Source: Xanthomonas euvesicatoria pv. euvesicatoria
GTDB lineage: Bacteria; Pseudomonadota; Gammaproteobacteria; Xanthomonadales; Xanthomonadaceae
Length of the DNA: 64,000 bases
Reading direction: 5' to 3'
Assembly: GCF_020880415.1 (NCBI RefSeq)
Contig: NZ_JAJIUJ010000069.1
Coordinates: forward strand, 84,229 to 148,228
The notes beneath the pieces were generated by a model. The model worked only from the letters and a program-made list of their open reading frames with translations. It was not told the DNA's origin and made no database searches. Positions 1 to 6,589 of the stretch are shown piece after piece; the stretch's first letter is position 1, and the number at the start of each line of letters is the position of its first letter. Both the position numbers and the translations under genes were made by a program.

Positions 1-13
1 GTTTGATAAAATA

Positions 14-56
14 AACTACCCACCCCGTGCGATCTATTCAGACGGGGTGGGTAGTT
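14..56 (-). terminator. Perfect 15-bp hairpin downstream of virB3 (intra-operon terminator or attenuator candidate)
   Basis: Arms at 14-28 and 42-56 are perfectly complementary over 15 bp around a 13-nt loop. Read on the minus strand, the hairpin starts 7 nt after the virB3 stop and is followed by a T-rich stretch (TTTATTTTATC in the RNA sense), as in a Rho-independent terminator. It lies where the operon should continue into virB4, so partial termination or 3'-end protection of the virB2-virB3 message is more plausible than complete termination. Confidence 0.6.
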
Positions 57-63
57 GATAATT

Positions 64-375
64 TTACTGACGTTTTCCGGGAGGATTTTTACGATATTCG
101 TTAGGACTGAACACCCACATCCCGGAGTAGCGTTGCACATTACGAACACGCATACGAAACAGCAAGCGCAGCCCCATCAATCTAAAAATCATCTCGTCCC
201 GCCTCGCCATTTGCCGCATCACAAAGATAATGACGGGAATAGTCAGCAGGTACCAAAAGTTGATGTACATTCCCAGCAGCAGTCCTCCACCGGCGCCGAT
301 GAAGAATGGGATATAAGGCACTCCCAAAAACATGGCTGGGCGCGTACAGCCGCGAAAAAGAACATCTTTATGCAT
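64..375 (-). CDS. virB3: T4SS inner-membrane protein VirB3
   Basis: Small (103 aa) inner-membrane component of the type IV secretion system, which works with the VirB4 ATPase. A hydrophobic hairpin spans about residues 17-52 (FLGVPYIPFFIGAGGG, then FWYLLTIPVIIFVMRQ), followed by a basic cytoplasmic tail, as in the VirB3 family. Its start overlaps the virB2 stop by 8 nt and no clear Shine-Dalgarno precedes it, so translation is probably coupled to virB2. The position after virB2 in the virB1-virB2-virB3 order supports the call. The next gene (virB4 expected) is outside the window. Confidence 0.9.
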   Translation of the reverse strand: MHKDVLFRGCTRPAMFLGVPYIPFFIGAGGGLLLGMYINFWYLLTIPVIIFVMRQMARRDEMIFRLMGLRLLFRMRVRNVQRYSGMWVFSPNEYRKNPPGKRQ

Positions 376-775
376 AGTATTGAATGAACTGGATTAGAGC
401 CGCAGCCGCATCCCCTTTACATGTATTGCTTCCGCGGTCGCCGATGATCATGTTGGCAACTTGTCCCGCTGCACCAATAAGCACACCACCAATCAAAATT
501 GGAGAAACTTCGGAAATACGCTTATGAGCAAATGCAATCTGATAGCCTGCAACAATCACAGCAATCGTCACTACAGCAACAGAACCCATTGTAAGTAGGC
601 TGTTCACATTCCCTAAGAAACCACAAACCTTAGTGTCTGTATTTGCCAATTGATTGGTCTGAGCAAATGTACCGCCGGCTACAAGCAGTGCCGATGTAAA
701 AACCAGAGCCTTCAATGCCTGCATCCCGATCATCTTTGCATCGGCTGCTGCCTTTTTGTCAATTTCAAACTTCAT
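368..775 (-). CDS. virB2: T4SS major pilin VirB2
   Basis: Propilin of the T4SS pilus (135 aa from the chosen start). It has a long cationic N-region and a hydrophobic signal segment ending near VAGGTFAQ. Two further hydrophobic helices follow (about residues 60-85 and 92-112), the usual VirB2 hairpin. I chose the second ATG (775) because AGGAG is then 6 nt upstream; the first ATG at 781 directly abuts the AGGAG. Residues CGFLGN and SNTCKGD suggest a possible disulfide between the ends of the mature pilin. It lies between virB1 and virB3. Confidence 0.9.
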   Translation of the reverse strand: MKFEIDKKAAADAKMIGMQALKALVFTSALLVAGGTFAQTNQLANTDTKVCGFLGNVNSLLTMGSVAVVTIAVIVAGYQIAFAHKRISEVSPILIGGVLIGAAGQVANMIIGDRGSNTCKGDAAAALIQFIQYYA

Positions 776-835
776 TTTCATCTCCTTTAGAGCGGGGGGT
801 CTATTGGCCCATCCTAGGCAAATTATCCATCCTGG

Positions 836-1663
836 TTAAAAAACAAACGCAGTATCGACTTGCTGATTTTTAGGACTCGTCTGCGCCGGCGCCACACTGG
901 CTGGCGCTTGGTTTGTTGCAGTAAAAGCTTTCTCTAAGCCAGCAGGTACAGCCACACCCTTACCCTGTCCTGTCGCTTTAACCACGTAAAATGCGGCATC
1001 GGCAGGCGGAAGCGGAGATGCCGATGGCCCCTGACCTACTGGCGTGGGTGATGCAATCATAGGACCTTGCTGTGAAACCTGTGTCTGCGGATTTGCAATG
1101 TCTCGAATCCGTCGAGCCACGACAGCATCTGCCAACTCGGTAAAAGCCTGTTGCAGGGGCTTTTCTGCACGCATCTTGATTGTGCGATTTGGAACTACCG
1201 CAATAGGCTTCACTCCCGAAGATCCAACTGACTCTCGGATGGACGCATAAATCTTCTGCACATACCCGTGCTTGAAGCCGGTCTCAAAGTTACCAGAATA
1301 GTAACAACTAAAAGATTTACCCCAGTTCGCGCCCGAACGTGAGTGGCACTCGGCCAAAATTTTAGAGGCGGCCACTAGGTTGGGGCACTTAGCAAATGCC
1401 ATTTCGTAGCTAGTTAAACCATACTTTTGCAGGTTGTAACGATTGACTTGGCCAAGTCCCAGTGAAAAATTAAAGCCTTTCTGCTCCAGCATCTTAGCCG
1501 TGGCTACAGCTTCCTCAAGACCGCGAGGCTCGCGCACCAGACGACCACCGACAACACCGATAGCATATGGATTAAGCGAAGACTCAACGCGGACGACATG
1601 CTGCATAACTTCTCCGGGCACGGCAAGTCCCGTGCAGCCCATTAACTCCATGCCAGGCAGCAT
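836..1663 (-). CDS. virB1: T4SS lytic transglycosylase VirB1
   Basis: Peptidoglycan-cleaving enzyme that opens the cell wall for T4SS assembly. The N-terminal SLT-like domain has the catalytic Glu in the VVRVESSLNPYAIG motif (about residue 27) and the GLGQVNRYNL motif typical of goose-lysozyme-like transglycosylases. The C-terminal 100 residues are Pro/Ala/Gln-rich and probably flexible. No strong signal peptide is seen, so export is unclear. I prefer ATG at 1663 (GGAGGAG upstream) over the GTG one codon earlier. The gene sits between virB11 and virB2, the order known in Xanthomonas. Confidence 0.9.
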   Translation of the reverse strand: MLPGMELMGCTGLAVPGEVMQHVVRVESSLNPYAIGVVGGRLVREPRGLEEAVATAKMLEQKGFNFSLGLGQVNRYNLQKYGLTSYEMAFAKCPNLVAASKILAECHSRSGANWGKSFSCYYSGNFETGFKHGYVQKIYASIRESVGSSGVKPIAVVPNRTIKMRAEKPLQQAFTELADAVVARRIRDIANPQTQVSQQGPMIASPTPVGQGPSASPLPPADAAFYVVKATGQGKGVAVPAGLEKAFTATNQAPASVAPAQTSPKNQQVDTAFVF

Positions 1664-1708
1664 CACCCTCTCCTCCAGGCCAGATCGACATCAATCATTG
1701 GCAGCAAT

Positions 1709-2758
1709 TCAGCCACCTCGCAACGTCCTCACAGGATCGAAATCGATTCCGGTGATAAAACGGCGCCCTGCGTGCGCCTTGATATGTACTACGATATCGA
1801 TAGTCATACGTAACAAACGCTTGATTACCTCAAACTCCAGGCCGGAACCCTCGTTCGATGCTTTCACCATCAGCGCTAGTTGGTCCCAAGTTTGCTCAAC
1901 ACTACCAGCGTGACAACTTGTAATGGAGCCAGGATGGCCAGATGCACAGTTTCTAATAAAGTAGAACGACTCATCGCCACGCAATTCTGCCAAAATGATC
2001 CGATCAGGCTTCATACGCAAACAGGCCTCCATGCAGCTCTTAGCCGTTACGTTACTCGCACTCTGCCCCCCCTTCGAGTAAAGCAGATGCACTGAGTTAG
2101 GCTGACTGATGAATAGCTCCCGGGCGTCTTCAATAGTAACCAAACGCTCTTCATTGGGGATGTGGTTCACAAGAGCCTTCATAAAAGTAGTCTTTCCGCT
2201 GCCGGTCGCGCCGGCTACGACTACGTTCTTTTTATAAAGCACTGCTTTCTTAAAAAACTCGGAATAGTTTTTATTTCGACGTAACTCAAGCAATTCGCGA
2301 TCATGCTCGCTTACATCAGCAGCCTCCTCTAGCACCTGATCGAAAAACCCGTCACTTGAGTATTGCTCAAGCGTCTTCGTGTGCTTTGAGGGCAAGCGAA
2401 TCGTAATCGAGACCTTACCGGCATCGCAGGCAGGCGGAATCACAAACTGCGCACGTTGGCCCGTGGGAAATGTCAAAGAAACCACGGGATCAGCATCGGT
2501 GATGCGCTGTCCAGTATTACTCTCGTTCACGACCGCGGTGCAGAACTGTCTAGCACGATCAAAGGTTAGCGAGGGTACCTCCATCCGCTGCCAACCATTG
2601 ACCGTCTCAAGATATAACTCACCCGGACGATTGATGCAGATCTCCGTAACTTCGGGCGAGTTCAAGTAATCCAGAATGCCAAGTACAGAGTACTGGTAAT
2701 CCAGAAAATCATTTGAAATTCGCGCGGTTGGAGAGTCGTCAATCGTCATGGCACTCAC
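1709..2758 (-). CDS. virB11: T4SS traffic ATPase VirB11
   Basis: Hexameric cytoplasmic ATPase of the secretion/pilus-biogenesis AAA superfamily (349 aa), which switches the T4SS between pilus assembly and substrate transfer. Walker A is GATGSGKT at residues 183-190, followed by the Asp box (TIEDARELFI), Walker B region (RIILAELRGDE) and His box (GHPGSITSCHAGS). The GTG start overlaps the virB10 stop (GTGA), so translation is probably coupled. An ATG three codons downstream is an alternative start. Base composition is much less GC-rich than in virD4. Confidence 0.95.
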   Translation of the reverse strand: MSAMTIDDSPTARISNDFLDYQYSVLGILDYLNSPEVTEICINRPGELYLETVNGWQRMEVPSLTFDRARQFCTAVVNESNTGQRITDADPVVSLTFPTGQRAQFVIPPACDAGKVSITIRLPSKHTKTLEQYSSDGFFDQVLEEAADVSEHDRELLELRRNKNYSEFFKKAVLYKKNVVVAGATGSGKTTFMKALVNHIPNEERLVTIEDARELFISQPNSVHLLYSKGGQSASNVTAKSCMEACLRMKPDRIILAELRGDESFYFIRNCASGHPGSITSCHAGSVEQTWDQLALMVKASNEGSGLEFEVIKRLLRMTIDIVVHIKAHAGRRFITGIDFDPVRTLRGG

Positions 2759-3939
2759 TTTGGCAGCACCGCTGAGAAATCAACGTCTTTTGCGACGTAC
2801 ACGTTCAAAACAGTACCTTGATTGATTGTCAGCGTTGCTGGGCGACGGCCGGATTTCTCCACCGCCTGCTCAGCAAGCTGTTGCATGGTACGCGCCGTAT
2901 TACTCTCAAACGGTTGCTGAGTCACTATGCCAGAGCCTACGCCGATTGTAGTGGTTTCAGGACCGTACTCTGCTGCAGCATATTTAAACGCATCACTCAG
3001 AAGACTTATAAATAAAGCTGAAGCAATTTTATTACCCCAGTGAGCGTTATACTGACCGGGATGACCGGAACTGCCTAAAGTATCGATACCGGGGCCGACA
3101 AGCGTTACATCAAGCCCAGTCGGCGTAGTAACTCGATCCCACACAACTTGTAAACGCCGAGTACTTGGCTCCCCCGCGCTGTATTCACCCAACATCTTGG
3201 AGCCTTTGGGCAACAACAGATTGTGTCCATTGATCGAATAGACGGGTTCGGTAACGATGCAGGAGGTATATCCGCCAAAGTCGGAAAGTATCCTGGTCTC
3301 CAGCACACAGCGGATATAGGTGCCGCGAACCAGTAACCCATCAGGATTACTAATCGGCTTAGCCAGTGTCACCTGTTCATCGCGCGGGGTTGCAGATTGC
3401 GCTTCGGGCTGCCCGGGAATTCCGGCAATACCCGAACTATCCGGAACAGCAGACTGTTGCTCAGCAAGAATACGCCGCTCAAGGAGCGTTGGAGCCCTCG
3501 GGCGTTCGGGGACTGGCGCCGTGGTTTCGATCTCATCGGGGGGCATCGGCGGCAATGGCGGCATACTAGGCGATTGCACTAGAGGTACCGGCGCCGTGTC
3601 TACTGGCGTAGTCATGTTTTGAGGAAGGGCGGGCGCAACTACTGTTTCAGTTCGCGGCTTCACTGGTGCTGTGTCACCAGAGCCCTGTTTTGCCAACCAA
3701 AATATCGCCAAAAGAAGCAAGCCAGCAACTAGCGCAAGAAAAACCAACGCTTTGCGGTTTAGTCGTTTGATGTCATTGGAACGCAGTACGGGTTCATTCG
3801 CGTCCAGATTCGGCTCGGCACCCTCCTGCTGGCGAACGAAGTAGGGATTGCTGCGCTCATCATATTGACTACGGGCTTGATCGCCATCACGGTTGTCGTG
3901 AGAACGCTCATCAGGGCTGTTTGGAATATTTGAGTTCAC
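2755..3939 (-). CDS. virB10: T4SS core-complex protein VirB10
   Basis: Spans both membranes and forms the core complex with VirB7 and VirB9. The 394 aa divide into a cytoplasmic N-terminus of about 65 residues, one transmembrane helix (ALVFLALVAGLLLLAIFWLA), a Pro-rich periplasmic linker (PLPPMPPDE region) and a C-terminal TrbI/VirB10 beta-barrel domain from about residue 190 (LLVRGTYIRCVLETRI, then LPKGSKMLGEY). The GTG start overlaps the virB9 stop as GTGA. All order and overlap features fit the X-T4SS operon. Confidence 0.95.
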   Translation of the reverse strand: MNSNIPNSPDERSHDNRDGDQARSQYDERSNPYFVRQQEGAEPNLDANEPVLRSNDIKRLNRKALVFLALVAGLLLLAIFWLAKQGSGDTAPVKPRTETVVAPALPQNMTTPVDTAPVPLVQSPSMPPLPPMPPDEIETTAPVPERPRAPTLLERRILAEQQSAVPDSSGIAGIPGQPEAQSATPRDEQVTLAKPISNPDGLLVRGTYIRCVLETRILSDFGGYTSCIVTEPVYSINGHNLLLPKGSKMLGEYSAGEPSTRRLQVVWDRVTTPTGLDVTLVGPGIDTLGSSGHPGQYNAHWGNKIASALFISLLSDAFKYAAAEYGPETTTIGVGSGIVTQQPFESNTARTMQQLAEQAVEKSGRRPATLTINQGTVLNVYVAKDVDFSAVLPK

Positions 3940-4703
3940 TTTTGCTTGTTCCTTCGCAGACCGACAACATTATCGCCGTGACGAACCACCAGGAAAGGAT
4001 ACGTCCCGTGAACGATCAAGGTATTACCTTCGACGGTCGTATTCACAAGAAAGTCCTCGCTATGCTCTTTTTCCCGGGCAAAGACGGCGGGAAAATTTCC
4101 TGACGGGAAGCGCGTCAAATCCATATTAATATAAGTGAATTTTCCATCATCATATACACGACTTGGAATCAGCCATGACTTTTTACTTCGAGTCGAGTAA
4201 TCATAATCATAGTAGTACCTTCGATCCTTGAGGATTTTGGCACTCAGCAATGGCCCATTTTTTGCCGCATCAGCGTCTTCGACGTTATTAAAACTTGTGT
4301 CTTTTGGGTAGGAGAAAACAACCTTATATTGAACGCCTGCCTGCTTAGCTTGCTCAAGCCGCTGCCAATCTGTCGCTACAACTTTCAGTTCTAAAATGTA
4401 AGAATGAGTGGCCGTACGAATCATCATATTCGTATCTACATCAACATTCTTGGGCTTTAGATAAAAAACGTTTTCACGCCGAGTAAGTTCCCAGCCTCCG
4501 GAAAACCCAGTGCTGTAGTCCAGAATTTTCTCATTCGGGCTGAGTTCAATCTGAGTGGTGATACCTAATCCAGTACGGACCTGATAAATTTGATTGGGAG
4601 CGTACTCATACTCCTGCACGACCTGAGCGTTCACCGAACTCACACATAAGGGAAATATTAGCGCTGCAGTCAATACAGCCCCATAGATTTTAGAGGGTTT
4701 CAT
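3936..4703 (-). CDS. virB9: T4SS outer-membrane core protein VirB9
   Basis: Periplasmic/outer-membrane-associated component of the core complex (255 aa). A Sec signal peptide ends near VSSVNAQ (residues 1-27). It is followed by the N-terminal VirB9 domain (YAPNQIYQVRTGLGITTQIELSPNE) and a C-terminal domain (RVYDDGKFTYINM, then GDNVVGLRR) that binds VirB7. The start overlaps the virB8 stop by ATGA. GC here is about 42% in sampled lines, clearly below the surrounding chromosome. Confidence 0.95.
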   Translation of the reverse strand: MKPSKIYGAVLTAALIFPLCVSSVNAQVVQEYEYAPNQIYQVRTGLGITTQIELSPNEKILDYSTGFSGGWELTRRENVFYLKPKNVDVDTNMMIRTATHSYILELKVVATDWQRLEQAKQAGVQYKVVFSYPKDTSFNNVEDADAAKNGPLLSAKILKDRRYYYDYDYSTRSKKSWLIPSRVYDDGKFTYINMDLTRFPSGNFPAVFAREKEHSEDFLVNTTVEGNTLIVHGTYPFLVVRHGDNVVGLRRNKQK

Positions 4704-5731
4704 CGACCGCTAGCTCCTTTGACATTGTTCGGCATCCCTTGATATTGGACCGCGGGCTGCGCCTGAGGTTGGCTCGCCGGCTGCACTTGGCTGGAATATC
4801 CTGGCGGCACCTGCTGGACAGGCATCCCCTGTTGATTAAGAACACCCTGCTGGGCTGAAACACTACCCTGCCCGGCTGCGGCGGCCGCGTTTGGATCTAC
4901 TACGCCTAATGCGGCCTGCTGAGGAGCTGCAATCTGTGGCGCAACTTGGGCTTGCGGGCTAACCGAAGAGGGCGCTGCCGGTAAAGACGAATAATCATTA
5001 TCCACACGATAATCTGTGACACGAAATCCCAGTGGATTTTCCACCCGAAGGGTATCACTCATCTCAAGATTATCTTGATAGACAAAACCCATTGTAGCGA
5101 TCTTGTTATCTAAGAACGTGGCCGCGGCCGAGGCTTTGTCATACACATTTCGTTGGAAACGTACAGTGGCACCAGTGTAAGGCTTACCACTTCCTCCTAT
5201 AAGCGTAATACTGAGAATATTGACCCGAATAGCACGAGAGGTGCCGTAAGTATTAAAAGGTCTGGCGGGATTATTTCCAGCATGTAGCGCACGATATTCA
5301 CCAAGAACGTTACCTGTAGCCATGGCAACGACAGTGTTCCAATCACGGTCACCTATCGTCGAGGCATCAAACGATTCACGCGATGTAATGAAACGTGCAA
5401 CATTGCTGCGCGCTAATGCCTCGCTAGTGCTGACCATGCGTCCACCAAAATTCGCTTCAAGCTTCGCAATGGTGCTGGTACCGGAATACGCGTCCGCCAT
5501 GACCAGATATGGCACTTTCTCCTTCAACGGCAGCATGTAGTAGTAGCCGCCCGCTGTCATGACGGTGACCAGCATCGACAGCGTCGCCACGATCCAGGCA
5601 CGCTTTTCGCTGCGGCGCGCGAGGTCCGCAATGCTGACCTCGTAATTCACCGCTTTTTGAACGGCCGCACCTACTTGGGCGGAACCGTCCTTTTCACTGA
5701 CCTTCTTACGCAACATGTCTAGATCCGTCAC
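4700..5731 (-). CDS. virB8: T4SS inner-membrane assembly factor VirB8 (extended C-terminus)
   Basis: Bitopic inner-membrane protein needed for T4SS assembly. A cytoplasmic N-terminus is followed by a transmembrane helix (AWIVATLSMLVTVMTAGGYYYMLPL, about residues 46-70) and the NTF2-like periplasmic domain. The last 100 residues are Gln/Pro/Ala-rich low-complexity sequence, longer than the Agrobacterium VirB8 (about 237 aa). The start is GTG; an ATG at codon 6 is an alternative. The Shine-Dalgarno-like AAGG lies in a small hairpin (5736-5751). Composition changes inside the gene: about 58-68% GC for the first 80 codons, then about 50%. Confidence 0.92.
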   Translation of the reverse strand: MTDLDMLRKKVSEKDGSAQVGAAVQKAVNYEVSIADLARRSEKRAWIVATLSMLVTVMTAGGYYYMLPLKEKVPYLVMADAYSGTSTIAKLEANFGGRMVSTSEALARSNVARFITSRESFDASTIGDRDWNTVVAMATGNVLGEYRALHAGNNPARPFNTYGTSRAIRVNILSITLIGGSGKPYTGATVRFQRNVYDKASAAATFLDNKIATMGFVYQDNLEMSDTLRVENPLGFRVTDYRVDNDYSSLPAAPSSVSPQAQVAPQIAAPQQAALGVVDPNAAAAAGQGSVSAQQGVLNQQGMPVQQVPPGYSSQVQPASQPQAQPAVQYQGMPNNVKGASGR

Positions 5732-5735
5732 CGTG

Positions 5736-5751
5736 AGGCCTTGTCAGGCCT
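5736..5751 (-). promoter_or_regulatory. Small hairpin over the virB8 ribosome-binding region
   Basis: AGGCCT-TGTC-AGGCCT forms a 6-bp stem immediately upstream of the virB8 GTG. The only purine-rich Shine-Dalgarno-like run (AAGG) lies in the arm nearer the start. It may tune virB8 translation relative to virB7, from which it is separated by about 110 nt, whereas the genes after it overlap. This is a structural inference only. Confidence 0.3.
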
Positions 5752-5841
5752 GAAACCATCGCCGCAACGCGTCGCGGGTACTTGAGAAGGTAGGAACACC
5801 GCCGGCCCCATGCCTGAAAGGCATCGAGCAGGAGGCAGCCC

Positions 5842-6261
5842 TTAGAGCTTGGCGCCAGACGACACCGGCACTGGTTGGACCAGCAACTTGTTGGCAGAAA
5901 CCGACACCGAAACTCCTTGGGCTGCGTACACGGCACTCAGCTCGGTTGCGGCCTGTTGGACGCTGGTCGTGCTGATTGCGGAAACCGGCCCGATCAAGGT
6001 GTAGTCCGATGGCAAGTTGTAGGACAGCTGCATATTGGAATCCGCAGCCCAGCGTTCCAGCATGGTCTTCAGCGTGCCGTCCATGGGCGTGGCCTGATAC
6101 GTGTACGAGGTGTAGAGCGGAATTTCGGTGGGCGCCTCGTCAAAGTGGTTGACGTGCTTCCAACGACCACCAAAGTCAGGAGCAGGCTTGGTCGCGCACG
6201 CGCCTACCAATGCTGCAGCCACTAGCACCAACGACAGCTTGGACACATACATCGGATTCAC
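5842..6261 (-). CDS. virB7: X-T4SS VirB7 lipoprotein with C-terminal N0-like domain
   Basis: Outer-membrane lipoprotein of the core complex. It has a signal sequence with lipobox LVGAC (Cys22). The N-terminal VirB9-binding stretch is followed by a globular domain of about 80 residues (TLKTMLERWAADSNMQLSYNL, then VQQAATELSAVYAAQGVSVSV), which resembles the N0 domain of secretins and TonB receptors. Classical VirB7 proteins are only 40-60 aa; the 139-aa chimera is a published hallmark of Xanthomonadaceae T4SSs. GTG start with GGAGAAG 7 nt upstream; it overlaps the stop of an upstream small ORF (GTGA). Confidence 0.95.
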   Translation of the reverse strand: MNPMYVSKLSLVLVAAALVGACATKPAPDFGGRWKHVNHFDEAPTEIPLYTSYTYQATPMDGTLKTMLERWAADSNMQLSYNLPSDYTLIGPVSAISTTSVQQAATELSAVYAAQGVSVSVSANKLLVQPVPVSSGAKL

Positions 6262-6443
6262 TCTGACTTCTCCAACTCATGAAATTTCGGGCTTAAGACG
6301 GACAGCACTAAGCCTCCGCGCACCAGTGGGTACCGGAGGAAACGTGTTATTGATGCGTTTCTCGCGGCTCTACCACCCGCTGGGTCGCCCCAGTTGCGAG
6401 TGCGTGCTGCCGAGAAAAATGAATACGCTGATAAACCATCCAT
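6258..6443 (-). CDS. Putative 61-aa leader ORF coupled to virB7
   Basis: An ATG with a good ribosome-binding site (GGAGTAAGG, about 6 nt spacing) opens a 61-codon frame whose TGA overlaps the virB7 GTG as GTGA, the same coupling used elsewhere in this operon. The peptide (MDGLSAYSFFSAARTRNW, then FHELEKSE) resembles nothing I know. GGA triplets lie in its Shine-Dalgarno and second codon (ATGGATGG), candidate CsrA sites. It may be a regulatory leader rather than a protein with its own role. Codon periodicity cannot be judged in so short a frame. Confidence 0.4.
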   Translation of the reverse strand: MDGLSAYSFFSAARTRNWGDPAGGRAARNASITRFLRYPLVRGGLVLSVLSPKFHELEKSE

Positions 6444-6538
6444 AGCCTTACTCCAGTACGGCCCATCCGGCGCCGCTCCCCTACGACCATCTATCTACAC
6501 CGCAGATTCTTGCTAACTTTGCCCTTAACAAGCAGATC

Positions 6539-6589
6539 CGTCAAGAATTGCGCACCAGGCACCGCACTGCAAATGTGACATCAATCACA
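6539..6589 (-). promoter_or_regulatory. virB7 operon promoter region with CRP/Clp-type palindrome
   Basis: TGTGA-N6-TCACA at 6574-6589 is an exact match to the CRP consensus, which the Xanthomonas regulator Clp also uses. It overlaps the virD4 stop codon. About 30 nt downstream, in the minus direction, is a -35-like TTGACG (6544-6539); no convincing -10 is visible at the right spacing. The transcript would carry a long leader with several GGA triplets. Published work shows CsrA represses the X. citri virB operon. Clp control here is my inference. Confidence 0.5.
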
